64,000 bases of DNA from Voacanga thouarsii (Eukaryota > Streptophyta > Magnoliopsida > Gentianales > Apocynaceae): NCBI GenBank assembly GCA_026120185.1, contig JANUWF010001050.1:1493001-1557000 (forward strand). Direction: 5' to 3'. A model generated the notes under the pieces. The model saw nothing but the letters and a program-made list of their open reading frames with translations. It ran no database searches and was not told where the DNA came from. The stretch's first letter is position 1, and each line of letters opens with the position of its first letter. This document shows positions 1 to 12,618 of this stretch, one piece after another. The translations under genes and the position numbers were made by a program.

Positions 1-486
1 TAAAAATATATTTAATCTAACATTACATTTTAAGCTTGATTTACACTTCTTCTTTTTTTTTTTTACATATTAAATAAAAAATACGAAAAAAAATTTTGCA
101 GTGTATTAAAAAAGATTTATCTTAATACTGCAATGACCACTAAAGTTCTTGATCAGAAGTTTAGAATTTATATATTTGACTTATAATCCAAGAATTTTTC
201 AATGTATGTAAACTTACAGATAAAAGAATGTACTATAAGAGTAATTTAATTAATTAAAAATATATTTAATCTAACATTACATTTTAAGCTTGATTTACAC
301 TTCTTTTTTTTTTTACATATTAAATAAAAAATACGAACAAAAATTTTGCAGTGTATTAACAAAGAATTATCTTAATACTGCAATGACCACTAAAGTTCTT
401 GATCAGAAGTTTAGAATTTATATATTTGACTTATAATCCAAGAATTTTTCAATGTATGCAAACTTACAAATAAAAGAATGTACTAT
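1..486. repeat. 254-bp direct tandem repeat, two copies
   Basis: Bases 1-254 recur at 255-486 with only a few substitutions and a shorter T-run in the second copy. Both contain the same A/T-rich text, including a TTGATCAGAAG block and a TGACTTATAATCC block. The first copy begins at the window edge, so more copies may lie to the left. No coding potential is visible. Confidence 0.85.
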
Positions 487-1805
487 TTGAGATACTAATT
501 TGATGTTCATGCATTGCATGAAGAGATGTAAAATAAAAAATATTAAATAAATAATTTTTAATTATGATTTTAGTATTTTTTTTAAAGTCTATTAATTGTT
601 AACTTATATTTATAACTTCACAATTTTATAAAAGTCTATTGAGTGTTTATTTATCAGGTAACCTTATCAAAATTAATAATCTTTTATATTTTCTTTTAAA
701 AAAATATTCTTTTAAATTTAACGCGCTAAATATCAACAAAGAACTCTACCTCCTGTTATAATGAAAATTGCAGATACTGTCACGTATAACAATGAAAGTC
801 TTCTGTAACCTCCAATTATATGTGTGTGTGTGTGGAGTGATTTAGTGTGTGTTTGGATTGGAGGATTTGGAGGGAAAAGAAAAGAGAATAAGCAAATTTA
901 GGTATTTAGGTTTATTTTTATGTAGAGGAAAGAAAGGAAAAGTGGATTGAAGAAGTAAGATAATTAAAATTTTTAATTTGGTTACCGAAATAGAAAATGT
1001 AAGAAAATTAATTTTAATAAATATTTTTATATGAATTAAAATATTCTAGTTTAAGATATTTATATTTATATAAAAATATGAATATAAAAACACCTTGAGG
1101 TCCAAATGATTGATTTGAATCCTTTGATCAACAAGGATAAGCGGTCCTATTTGTCTTTAAATACCTCATCTATCGAGAAACCCAAAGTTGAGAGCCCAAA
1201 ACAGCTTTTTTTGGGCCTTCTTCAAAATAACAGATTCAAAGTTGGTAAGAAGGAAAACTTTTCATTCTCAAATCCAAAAGTCGGTTAGGAAAAACTTCCA
1301 ACCTCAAATCCATTTCTAGTTTTTCAAGAAAATTAAAATCCTTTTCTAGTCTCCCACATTTTTCATGGGCGGTTACCAAGACAAATCGGGTAATGAAAAA
1401 CAAAGCCACAAAGTCTTGTTTATAGTTATAAAAAAATATGGGGCCTGTTTTTTTAGCTAAACTTTCTTGCTTCAAGTCTTGAATGACAAATTCTAAAACA
1501 ACCTATTGTCTGCTGCACATCAGCAGAGACCTCAATATACATTCTATCGACACAATAGTTACCCAGAAACAATATTTTTAGAATTGGATCAAATATCGAA
1601 TCGAAAAATTTACTAGTTCACGGTTCAATGGTTCAATCGTAATTGGACTGTAATTGAGCTGGTAATATTAAAAAATAAAAAATAAAAAATATAATTATTT
1701 TTAAGAATAAAATTGATCAATAATATATTGTAATTCAAATTTATAAATGCAGAAATAACGAAATTAGAAGAACAATATGATATTTTCTCTATTACTATAA
1801 ACTAT
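487..1805. other. AT-rich intergenic DNA, no gene seen
   Basis: There is a short (TG)n run near 821-834 and a purine-rich stretch near 845-950 resembling the end of a 'GTTTGG' type MITE. Open frames here are short, uncharacterised and without plant gene signatures. No transposase, RNA gene or LTR was recognised. Confidence 0.5.
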
Positions 1806-4800
1806 TTAATCAAATGTATGGAATAAAATTAAATCTAATAAAAAATTAGAATAAAAAAGGAAAAAATAAATCCGCAGCAAATCTCTAGCAACGAACTAAC
1901 ACAATTCATGGCAAATCCGTGCCACGAAACACATAATAAGATTTTCTTATTCTTTTTATCACTATTTTACCTAACATATAATTTTTATATTCTAAATGAT
2001 AATATAGTTAATTGCATTGATATTTCCAATAGCTTTTGTTGTAAAAAAAAAAATTATATCATATCTTTAAATTTTTTAATTTTAATAAACACATATTTTT
2101 TGACACACAAAAATATTACAATCTATTTTAAATTCGTATCAATTCTTTTTCAAGAATAAATAAGTTCGGGATACAAATAATGTTTATAAAATATTTGACC
2201 ATTTTAAACAAAATGTATGCAATATATATATATATATATATAATAAAAATTAGAATAAAAAAGAAAAAAAATCAATCCATGACAAATCTGCTAGGGATTT
2301 GCCACGGACTAACACAATCCGTGGCAACTCCGTGATTTGTTACGAAACACATAATAAAATTTTCTTATTCTTTTTATCATTATTTTACCTAACATATAAT
2401 TTTCATACTCTAAATGGTAATACAGTCAATTGCATTAATATTTTCAATGGCTCTTGTTATAAAAAAAAAATTTATATCATATCTTAAATTTATTTTATTT
2501 TAATAAATGAATATATTTCGAAACACAAAAATATTACATTCTATTTTAAATTCATATCAATTCTTTTTAAGAATAAATAAATTAGGGATAAAAATAATGT
2601 TTATAAACATCTGACCATTTTAAACAAAATGTATGCAATAAAAATAAAAATAATAAAAATTAAAATAAAAAAGGAAAAAAATTAATCCGTGGCAAATCCC
2701 TAGCAATTTGCCATGGACTAACACAATCCATGCGATGCCGTGGCAACTTGCCACGGATTTGTCATGGAACACATAATAAAATTTTCTTTTTCTTTCTATC
2801 GTTATTTTACCTAACATATAACTTTTATATTCTAAATGGAAATACAATAAATTATAATGATATTTCCAATGGCTTTTGTTGTAAAAAAAAATTATATCAT
2901 ATCTTAAATTTTTTTTTTATTTTAACAAACACATATATTTCGTCACACAAAAATATTACATTCTATTTTAAATTAATATCAATTCTTTTTCAAGAATAAA
3001 TAAGCTAGGGATAAAAATAATGTTTATAAAACATCTGACCATTTTAACAAAATGTATACAATAAAAATAAATATACTAAAAATTAGAATAAAAAAAGGAA
3101 AAAATCAATCCATGGCAAATCCCTAGAAATTTGCTAGGGATTTGCCATGGACTAACACAATCTATGGCAATGCTGTGGCAACGTGCCACGAAACACATAA
3201 TAAAATTTTCTTATTCTTTTTGTCACTATTTTACCTAATATATAATTTTTATATTTAAATGATAATATAGGAAATTGCATTGATATTTCCAATGGGTTTT
3301 GTTGCCAAAAAAAAAAATTATATCATATCTTTAATTTTTTTTTGTTTTAATAAACACATATATTTCGACACACAAAAAAATTACATTCTATTTTAAATTC
3401 CTATCAATTCTTTTTCAAGAATAAATAAGTTAGATATAAAAATAAATAAGTTAGAGATAAAAATAATATTACATTCTATTTTAAATTCATAATCAAAATG
3501 TATGGAATGAAAATAAATCTAATAAAAATTAGAATTAAAAAGAAAAAAATGGACTAACATAATCCGTGACAACTTCATGGCAAAGCCGTGGCAACGTGCC
3601 ACGGATTTTCCACGGAACATATAATAAAAAATTTCTTATTCTTTTTAGCACTATTTTACCTAACATATAATTTTTATATTCTAAATGGTAATATAGTTAA
3701 TTGCAATAATATTTCAAATAGCTTTTGTTGTAAAAAAATTATATAATATCTTTAAATTTTAATAAACACATAAATTGCGACACACAAAAGTATTACATAT
3801 TATTTTAAATATGTATCAATTCTTTTTCAATAATAAATAAGTTAGAGATAAAAATAATGTTTATAAAACATTTGACCATTTTAAACAAAATGTATGCAAT
3901 AAAAATAAAAAAAATAAAAATTAGAATAAAAAAGGAAAAAACCAATCCGTGACAAATCCCTAACAATTTGCTAGGGGTTTGCCATGGACTAACAAAATCC
4001 ATGGCAACTCCGTGGCAAAGACGTGGCAACATGCCATGGATTTGTCATGGAACACATAATAAATTTTTCATATTCTTTTTATCATTATTTTACCTAACAT
4101 ATAATTTTTATATTCTAAATGGTAATAAAATCAATTGCATTGATATTTCCAATGGCGCTGGTTGTTAAAAAAATTATATCATATCTTTAAATTTTTTTTT
4201 TGTTTTAATAAACACGTATATTTTGATAACAAAAATATTACATTCTATTTTAAATTCATATCAATTGTTTTTCAAGAATAAATAAGTTAGAGATAAAAAT
4301 AATGTTTATAAAACATTTGACCATTTTAATATGTATGGAATGAAAATAAATATAATAAAAATTAGAATAAAAAAAAGGAAAACATCAATTCGTGGCAAAT
4401 CCCTAGGAAATTGCTATGGATTTGTCATGGACTAACACAATCCGTGGCAACGCCGTGGCCACTTACCACAGATTTGCCACGGAACACATAATAAAAATTT
4501 CTTGTTCTTTTTATTATTATTATTTTACCTAGCATATAATTTTTATTTTCTAAAGGGTAATACAGTTAATTGCATTGATATTTTCAATGGATTTTGTTGT
4601 AAAAAAAAAATTATATCATATCTTAAAATTTTTTTTATTTTAATAAACACATATTTTTGAACACACAAAAATATTACATTCTATTTTAAATTCATATCAA
4701 AATTTTTCAAGAATAAATAAATCAGGGATAAAAATAATGTTTACAAAACATCTGACCATTTTAAACAAAATGTATGCAACAAAAATAAATATAATAAAAA

Positions 4801-6680
4801 TTAGAATAAAAAAAGGGAAAAAAAATCAATCCTTGGCAAATCCTTAGCAATTTGTTAGGGATTTGCCACGGATTAACACAATCAGTGGCAACGCCATGAC
4901 AATTTGCCACGGAACACTTAATAAAATTTTCTTGTTCTTTTTATCACTATTTTACCTAACATATAATTTTTATATTATAAATCGTAATACAGTCATTTGC
5001 ATTGATATTTCCAATGGCTTTTGTTTTTTAAAAAAATATATCATATCTTCAAAAAATTTTTATTTTAATAAACACATATATTTTGACACACAAAAATATT
5101 ACATTTTATTTTAAATTCGTATGAATAGTTTTTCAAGAATAAATAAGTTAGAGTTAAAAATGATGTTTATAAAACATTTGACCATTTTAATCAAAATGTA
5201 TGGAATGAAAATAAATATAATAAAAATTAAAAAAGAAAAAGAAAAAAAATCAATCTGTGGCAAATCCCTAGCTATTTGCTAAGGATTTGCCACGGACTAA
5301 CACAATCCGTGGCAACGCCGTGGCAACTTGCTACGGATTTTTAATGGAGCACATAATAAAATTTTCCTGTTCTTTTTTATTATTATTTTACCTAACATAA
5401 AATTTTTATATTTTAAATGGTAATATAGTCAATTGCATTGATATTTCCTATGGCTTTTGTTGTAAAAAAAATTATATCATATCTTAAATTTTTTTTATTT
5501 TAATAAACACATATATTTCGACACACAAAATATTACATTCTATTTTAAATTCATATAAATTCTTTTTCAAGAATAAATAAACTAGGGATAAAAATAATGT
5601 TTATAAAACATGTGACTATTTTAAACAAAATGTATGCAATAAAAATAAAAATAATAAAACTTAGACTAAAAAAAGAAAATATCAATTCGTGGCAAATCCC
5701 TAGCAATTTGCTAGGGGTTTGCCACGAACTAACAAAATCCAAGGCAACTTGCCACGGATTTGTCACGGAACACACACAAAAAATTTTGCCCTTTTTTTTT
5801 ATCACTACTTTGCGTAACATTCTTTTTTATGTACTCTCAATGACAATATAGTTCTTAAAAACAATTTTCAATGGATTTTACAGTCAAAATAAAATAAAAT
5901 TATATCGTTTCTTTAAAATTTCTAATTTTAATACAAATGTATATTTCGATACTAAAAAATAAAACAACTTATTTTCAATTCCATGTCAAGAATGAACGTA
6001 TTAGAAAATAAATAAATCAGGATACTTACAAAATATTTTGTTTTTGTTATTTAAAATGTATGGAACAAAAATTAATATAAACCAATATAATTAATAAATT
6101 AGAACAAAAAAAAGAAAAAAATACCATGGCAAATCCGTGGCAATCTGCGAGGGAATTGCCACGGATCACACAACAAAAATTTAGTCATTTTTTTTAATCA
6201 CTATTTTACTTAACATACTTTCAGATGAGATCTCAATGATAATATAATTTTTCAAAATAATTTTTAATGGCTTTTACAGTCAAAATAAAATAAAATTATA
6301 TCGTTTCTTTAATATTTATAATTTTAATACAAACATATATTTTAATACTAAAAAATAATACATCTTATTTTCAATTCCTTTTAAAAAAATACATTAAAAA
6401 ATAAATAAATCAAGATAATGACAAAATATTTTGTCGTTGTTATTTAAAATGTATGGAACAAAAATTAATACAAACCAATATAATTAATAAATTGGAACAA
6501 AATAAAAAAGAAAAAAATGCCTTAGCAAATCCGTGGCAATCTGCCCCGGAATTGTCACGGATTAGTGGCAATTTTGTGATTTCGTAGCAATTTTGTAATT
6601 GCCACGGACTAGTGGCAATTAGTAGCAATTGGAACACATAACAAAAATTTAGTCATTTCTTTTTATCACTCCTTTGTTAT
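1806..6680. repeat. Satellite-like array of about twelve ~425-bp monomers
   Basis: A conserved CACATAATAA-type landmark recurs near 1930, 2348, 2770, 3194, 3618, 4053, 4485, 4915, 5350, 5771, 6169 and 6635, giving spacings of about 398-466 bp. Each monomer has a GC-richer head with several copies of GTGGCAA / TTGCCAC and an AT-rich body (ACCTAACATATAAT, CAATGGCTTTTGTTG, GACACACAAAAATATTACA). The last three monomers are the most degenerate. Small open frames repeat once per monomer and are by-products of the repeat. The head motifs resemble subterminal repeats of plant CACTA elements, which fits the CACTA-like terminus at 8430. Confidence 0.88.
5688..5726. repeat. Hairpin motif inside a satellite monomer (best example)
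   Basis: The arms CGTGGCAAATCCCTAGCAA and its near-perfect reverse complement sit almost back to back, with about one mismatch in 19 bp. Weaker versions occur in other monomers, for example around 2690-2710, 4390-4430, 4840-4880 and 5260-5300. Transcription of the array would give RNA with regularly spaced stem-loops. Confidence 0.75.
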
Positions 6681-6880
6681 TCCATGGCAAATTCATGGCT
6701 AAAGTTTAGTATAATTTTGCCACGGAAATGTTTCTATCGCAAATTGGTGGCTAATATTTGGCATAATTTTTTGTGCCTTTTTATGCTACCGATTTGCGAC
6801 GGAGTATGTTTGCATCGCTACTTGCTACTATTTCCATCGCAATTCCATGGCAAATTACCACGGGTTTGCTAGGGTATTTT

Positions 6881-8325
6881 TGTTGGGGATATGCCCTAGA
6901 GTCAATTTGTACTTATACAATTGTCATTATGTTTTATATAATAATATGAGGCTTTCCTTTCCATGAATAGTGAGTTTTGTTTTGTTGGTCATCAAGTACG
7001 TGACTTGATAGTAAAACCTTACAATGAATACAATGACTATTCTAAAACTATCCCTGATCGATTATTATTATTGGAATAATAATAAATTAAGATTAGTATG
7101 TTTGTGACTTGATGGCTATGTTTTACTGGCCATGGATATTTGTGATATCGAGTCAAGACATAAATAAATGTTAGAGAACATTGTATTGGACATGACCCAC
7201 TGTGAGAGTACTTCATGGAATATGTCATAAGTACTTTCTAGCCATAATAATATTGAAAGTCCTTCGACCTAAATTCATCATAGTTTCTTACTTGATAAAT
7301 TCTATATTTTGACATTGTCTAAAGTTGTCTTTAACCAGATAATAAATTAGACTACTGTTGGATATAGAATAAATCAAGAAGAAGAATATGATTGATTGTG
7401 AAGGAATTTGTCCCTCTCAGTTATGGGAGAGATATCCATGGACCCCTTGATAAGTTAGACTGTTAAAAATGCATGGCCGTGCTCAAATATATCAATCTAA
7501 GATATTGATATCATTTGTTTGAACAGTCTACTATGAAATCAAGAAATAATTGATTAAGCTTAATAAGGATGACATGCTCCGTGCCTTATACTTAATCTGG
7601 ATATCGTGTGACAAAAGGACTAAATATAAAATTATGGTTTGGTTCAAAGAGATCACCGATCTTCATTTAACCTAGATAGTTATAATGTTTTGCTAGAAAC
7701 CGCTTATAACTTGTGGGCCATTTAAATATGATTTAGGCACACTGCCAGTGTTAAATGAACCTATAGGGTCACACAATAAGCGAACTTGTTAGGTTATTTT
7801 TCCGGTGACCGAGTTCGATAAATCTGGATGATATCCAGATTATAAGAATCGACTCGGTAAAATAATTAGTTAAATTACCGAGATAATGGCAGAATCTTAT
7901 CATATCAGTTTTAATTTAATTTGAATTTAAATTAGAATATGATAAGATATTATTAGGGTTGGACTCTAAGAGGTTCGAGGGTTTTTTAAGAAAACCCTAG
8001 CCGTCTTTCAATAGTCTAATTTTTCGGTTGAGAACATTCGTGCCATTCTCTACCAGAAAGAAAAAAAAACCTCTCAAACCCTAGGCGCTAGCACTCCCCG
8101 GGTATCGAGTGAGTTCGCGGTGTGTATCCGATAGAGGACGTTCGCATACTGCAGCGTCTGGTGATTGTTCGGGTTGAACGTACAACAGTGCAACCAGAAT
8201 CGAAGGATTTCGATTACAGCAACCAGAGGTAATTCTTAAAACTTAGATCTTCTTAATCGTTTACTTGGGTCCTCGGGAGAGATTCGTAGATGTTTTCCGC
8301 GTTTAGGAGTCCACGAATCCCAACA
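6881..8325. mobile_element. Solo LTR of copia family D (copy 1)
   Basis: It starts TGTTGGGGATATG and ends CCCAACA, and is flanked by a perfect 5-bp target duplication ATTTT (6876-6880 and 8326-8330). There is no internal domain between the two termini, so it is one LTR of about 1.45 kb left by LTR-LTR recombination. A near-identical copy lies at 39175-40624. The small open frame around 7037-7228 is conserved between the copies only because the LTRs are; it is not a gene. Confidence 0.93.
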
Positions 8326-8430
8326 ATTTTTTCCCTTGCAAGTTGCTTGTATTTTACTGTTCCGTGGTAAAATCCATCGCTGATTGCCACAAAATATTTT
8401 CTATGGCAGATTCACAATTTTCTTGTTGTG

Positions 8431-9523
8431 TTTTAGTCATTACACCTGTAGGTCGAAGACTTTGCTAACGTAGCATTATCCTTGAAGTCAATATTTTCTT
8501 ATGGTGATATTAGGAAATATTTAAAATGTAAAATATAGCTATTTATATAGTAGGAGTATTTTGGTCATTTTAGTAGCCAAGGCGATGTGTCTTTTGGTTC
8601 TTGGAATGGCCCTTACGTCATGAAAGATTTGGGTTAAGAAATTAGTTGAGATAATTATGCGTTTTTATTTTATTAATCTAATTTATTATTGGATTAGAAT
8701 AAAATAAAAGGTTCGAGAGAGAGTATTTATTTTATCTAGTTTAATTGGTTAATTAATTATTCATGGCCCAAGGCTCAAATTGAATAATTAAAAAATTAAT
8801 TTAGATATAAATTAGATAAAATATATAAAATCTTATATTGGTCTATTTGAGCTTAATTATTTATTGGGCTGTTTAATATAGTCTAAAAAATAAATAATTG
8901 AGATTTATTATTTATGAGTGTTCAAACTTAAGAATAAATAATTTTATCTGGCCTAATGAATAAGACCAAGGTAAAATAAAATATATAAAAGATTTTAAAA
9001 ATTATTAATTTAATTAATTAAATAAATAAAAAAACAACAACATGGGATGGATCCCGTGTTGTTTGGCGTGAAGATAATAGAAAGTATGGGCTTTTTGTTT
9101 TTACAAGATTGTACTCTATCTTGGTGAAGGATTGAAAAGGCAGATGAAATCATGTAAGTTGGTTGTTGTTAGCTTTTTGTGAGCTTTCATTTTATAGAAG
9201 AAAAGCAAAGAAAACAGCTTCTGCATTCAACATTCAATCACAGAGACAAACCTAAAAATATCACTTCGTTGAAGCTTCACCAAAGCTGATCAAACCCACT
9301 TCTTTAAGTTTTCACCGGATGTGCTACGGGTACCATTTTAGAAGATCGAAAGCTTCACGTGGATGAGACGTAGTAGACGTTTGCAAACACGTGAGCCATT
9401 AGCCTCAAATATCCTTATACAATATCTACACCAGTGTGAAGAGAGCCACTTAATCATAGAGGTAAATTTTTCGTTTTCCTAACATGCTTTCATGTTGATG
9501 ATTTTTGTCATTTTAAGCCTTCA
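8431..9523 (+). repeat. Truncated LTR of copia family E (3' ~1.1 kb)
   Basis: From TTTTAGTCATTACACC to the terminal AAGCCTTCA it follows the 3' half of the E LTRs at 28464, 51022 and 58495, including the GATGATTTTTGTCATTTTAAGCC end. No primer-binding site follows, so no internal region is joined to it. The left side is cut by the CACTA-like terminus at 8430, and the missing 5' part of this LTR is not in the window. Confidence 0.8.
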
Positions 9524-11940
9524 TATAAAATTAAGGATCCGTAACTAAACCCTTTTTGATAGAGAGAATTTAGCTACGAAAAAAAAAAAAAAATCCTCTC
9601 TAATTGCTAGGTTTTAGCTACGATTATAGAAATTTTTTTCAAAAAATTTTAGTAAAAAATGAAAATAAATTTCCGTCGCTAAACCCTTGCAATTAGTTAG
9701 ACTTTAGTTATGAATTTATAAATATTTCCATAATAAATGTCTAGATGTCCTAAGAAAATTATTACACAACATGATAGATATATTACACCAAATAATGTAT
9801 TACAAGAAAATTATTATTAAAAAGAATGAGATGACTCCTCTCTAAAAATTTATAATTTTTGTATGATAAAGTGATAGTTAAACAATTAATATTTTAAGAA
9901 TAATTCAATGATCGTAATAGATCAAAAAAATTAAAATAAAAGTGATAATAAAAAGAATTGGAAAGATGATAACAGGCAAACAGTTCGAAGTTAAAAATGA
10001 TACTGAGGAAAAAAGTTTAAAAGGATTACTTAGGCAAAATGTCATTATAATTTTGAACAAAACATACTATGTCTTATTAAAGTATACTACTACGTATTAA
10101 TCTAATTTGCCCAACTGGGGGTAACAACCTATTTCATAGTTGCTCATACTCATATTTAGGTTATACTTGGACAATAAAAATAATAAGAAATTATTAAATT
10201 TGTAAAGTAGATATAAAGTTAAAGAGAAAAAAATCGATATATTATTAGTATATGACAATTATTAAAAAATAAAATTTATTTAAATTATTATTTTTAATTA
10301 AAATAAAATTTTGATTTAAGAATTAAACTTGTACTTGTAGCCTTGAAAATTCATGTTACACAATTTCCCTTGGAGAATCATCATTTGACCCTTTATCATC
10401 ATATTTCACATGATGAAACAATTTCAATTGGTGAATCATCATTCGATCTTTAACCTTGACCCTCAGTCAATATTTCACATGATGAATATATTGACCAAAC
10501 TTCAACTAGCGAGGACCACATAGCCGGAAGTCACGGAATTATGGACTATTTGAATTATTATTAAAATAATATTTTCTCCCTCATAATTTTTTTTTAAAAA
10601 GTGAAATTTAAAATTTAATTATAATACATTATTTATACTTTTAATAATTATCATTTTTTTGTCTCTCTCTCTCTCTTTATTAATTAACCACTCACAATTT
10701 AAAATTTATTTCCCTTAATTCTTTATTAAAGAAGCTACTAACTACTACTAAGCACTCGTAAATATATTAGTAAGTCGTTTTAATTCTTTTATTCATTTAT
10801 TATTTTTGTCCTTTCTTAGTATTAATTTTTTAAATAAAAATATAAATTCTACTCGAAGTTTTATTGGTTTTGAGTTTTATTCTCTTTATTTAAAAAATTA
10901 ATCTTTACATTTGAACTATGAAAATAATCTAATTTTGGCCTCTGACTATTAAGTGATGCTAATAACATCATATGTGACATTTACACAACTTATTTTAAGA
11001 ATAATGTTAAATCACTGAAAGATTTTTTTTTTTTTCCCGTTCTTGTCCCCCTTCTTTCTCCTCTTTTTCTTTCCTTTCTAGTTTCCTTTTTCATTCTTCT
11101 TCTTCCCAAACGAGTTCTTTTCCAGATTATTCCTTCAATCGTTTGTTAGTGTTTGTGGAGGTCTCAAACCATGGACTTCATAACACTTATATCTTGCCAA
11201 AGAGATTAGTCACCAAAAGATATGAAAGAGATTATAGCTTTATTAGTCACCGCCATGTTTCTCAAGGAAAAGGGGACTTCCGATGCTTTTTTTTTTTTTT
11301 TTTCAAATGAAAAAGAAAAGAGAATTAAGATTGTTATTTAATTTTTTTGTATTCTTTATTTAGTTATTTGTAGGAGGATGAATACCTTTTTAATGAATAT
11401 CCTCCTATTTATTGATTCATTTCTAATCTGTAATAAAAGTTATTAAGGATCAATTAAGAAATAAGATGGAAAATTATTTTGTCTTAAATTCTTTAATCAT
11501 TTTTATTAAAAAAGATAATGGTATGTGCTTTGATTCTGGTTCAATTATAAATAATTTTAATTGTGTAAAGAAGGGGAAGAACACAATTTGTAATGCCTAT
11601 TAAAGTGTAGTTTTTTTTCATTTTTAATTTTATTTTTAGGAATATCATTTTGAAGAATGAAGTTACAATTCAAATATTCTTTATATATAAAAATTATTTA
11701 TTTACATATTTATTAATTTAATATTAGAGTTAAAAATTCTCATCTTTTAAAATAAAATTCTAATTTTCTAATTAAGGTATGGATGTAAGTGGATAACAAT
11801 TTATTTGAATCGAGTTTGTGGGAAATTAATACAAAATTATTAAATATGTGAGGTTATATAAGATCTAAAATAAGAAAAAAATAAAATATAATATATTATG
11901 AATATATACAATTTGTAAAAAAATAAAAATTCATAAATCT
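9524..11940. other. AT-rich intergenic DNA, no gene recognised
   Basis: 9560-9720 carries repeated AGCTACGA / CGTCGCTAAA motifs like those in the CACTA end near 12400 and may be a transposon relic. Further right are a (CT)n tract near 10661-10677, a polypyrimidine stretch near 11030-11110 and a poly-T run near 11287-11302. No convincing reading frame or RNA gene was found. Confidence 0.45.
10361..10476. repeat. Imperfect 58-bp direct repeat
   Basis: CAATTTC...TTGG.GAATCATCATT occurs at 10361 and again at 10419. A TTTCACATGATGAA block occurs within the first unit and again just after the second, near 10470-10485. Function unknown. Confidence 0.55.
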
Positions 11941-12220
11941 CCCAGTCCACACTTGTTAACAGCTTAATACTCTCAAACAATTTTCTTGCCACGTTTATCT
12001 TGACTAGCTCATGCTGCTATTCTAGGCTTTAGATGACTCAGCGCGCGGAAAGCACCGCTCAAATTCATTGTATTTCCTGTTTCGCAATGACAGTAATTGC
12101 CTAAGGGACAACTCATGTACAAAAAGAATAAACAAAAACTTACTTGTCATTGAAGCCTTCTTTGTGGCTGCGTTTGCAGGTTTGATGTGTTGAGAGGACT
12201 AGCAGAGGCCTACGCGTGTG
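11941..12220. repeat. Dispersed ~280-bp repeat, copy 1
   Basis: It begins CCCAGTCCACAC and ends near CGCGTGTG, and matches 13716-13979 in the same orientation. It is GC-richer than its surroundings and contains CAGCGCGCGGAAAGCACCG. It has 24 bp around 12075-12100 that copy 2 lacks. On the minus strand an exon-like stretch ends at a GTAAGT donor-like site. I do not recognise the source. Confidence 0.8.
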
Positions 12221-12299
12221 CATGTGAAATAGTACAGGTAGGTAGAGGGGGATAATTGTGATGGATAATTGAAAAATCTATAAAAAATAATTTTATTTT

Positions 12300-12437
12300 T
12301 AAAATTTGATTTTCTTTCGCAATGACATCGTAACTTATCGATAAATTTTTATGCCGTCACTATTCCATCATTAATTAGCAACGATAAAAAATTCGTCGCT
12401 AATTTTTGCCATTAAACTACATTTTTCTTGTAGTGCA
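12300..12437. mobile_element. CACTA transposon right-end relic
   Basis: The minus-strand terminus is CACTACAAGAAAAATG, the canonical end of plant CACTA (En/Spm) elements. It is followed by subterminal GCGACGAA / ATCGTTGC motifs. No matching left terminus was found upstream, so the left limit given is arbitrary. It abuts a coding-like relic on its right. Confidence 0.65.
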
Positions 12438-12618
12438 ATGGGTATCTCTACCTCACTAATCAAACCTAAACGACCATTAGAATCAACAATCCATAGCAAT
12501 TTTGGGGAAACTCAGGTCTCTATGGGCAACACACATAATCCATCAATCACCAAGTCATACTCCTTTAACTCCTCTCTCGTGTTAATCAAAAGAAAGCAAA
12601 TATGGTGAACAAATCATT
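12438..12618 (-). pseudogene. Unrecognised coding-like relic cut by a CACTA element
   Basis: Read on the minus strand, one frame gives about 55 residues with a protein-like composition, including NTREELKEYDLVIDG and LLWIVDSNGRLGLISE, broken by one TGA. The frame runs straight into the CACTA terminus, so the rest of the gene would lie on the far side of that insertion. I cannot assign a family. It could also be a chance frame; the composition argues mildly against that. Confidence 0.3.

Larger units (their letters stand above)
1806..8430. mobile_element. CACTA-like DNA transposon, right end with internal satellite; left end not found
   Basis: The right edge (8417-8430) read on the minus strand is CACAACAAGAAAAT, one base from the canonical plant CACTA terminus CACTACAAGAAAA. 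Inside it, 6680-6880 and 8331-8416 carry degenerate GTGGCAA / TTGCCAC motifs like those of the array. Immediately outside, sequence of an E-family LTR begins, which suggests insertion into that LTR. No transposase frame and no matching left terminus were found, so this is a non-autonomous or truncated element. The start given is only the start of the array. A solo LTR (6881-8325) interrupts it. Confidence 0.5.

Noticed and set aside
1908..5820. Series of small open frames of 60-90 codons, one per ~425 bp, with similar peptides
   Set aside because: They are copies of the same satellite monomer, AT-rich, with varying starts and no conserved frame in all monomers. Treated as repeat by-products.
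1806..6680. CRISPR-like array of palindromic repeats
   Set aside because: Monomers are ~425 bp, diverged and without unique spacers, and the context is plant nuclear DNA.
7037..7228. Conserved 63-codon frame also found at 39331-39522
   Set aside because: Both lie inside D solo LTRs and are conserved only because the LTRs are nearly identical.
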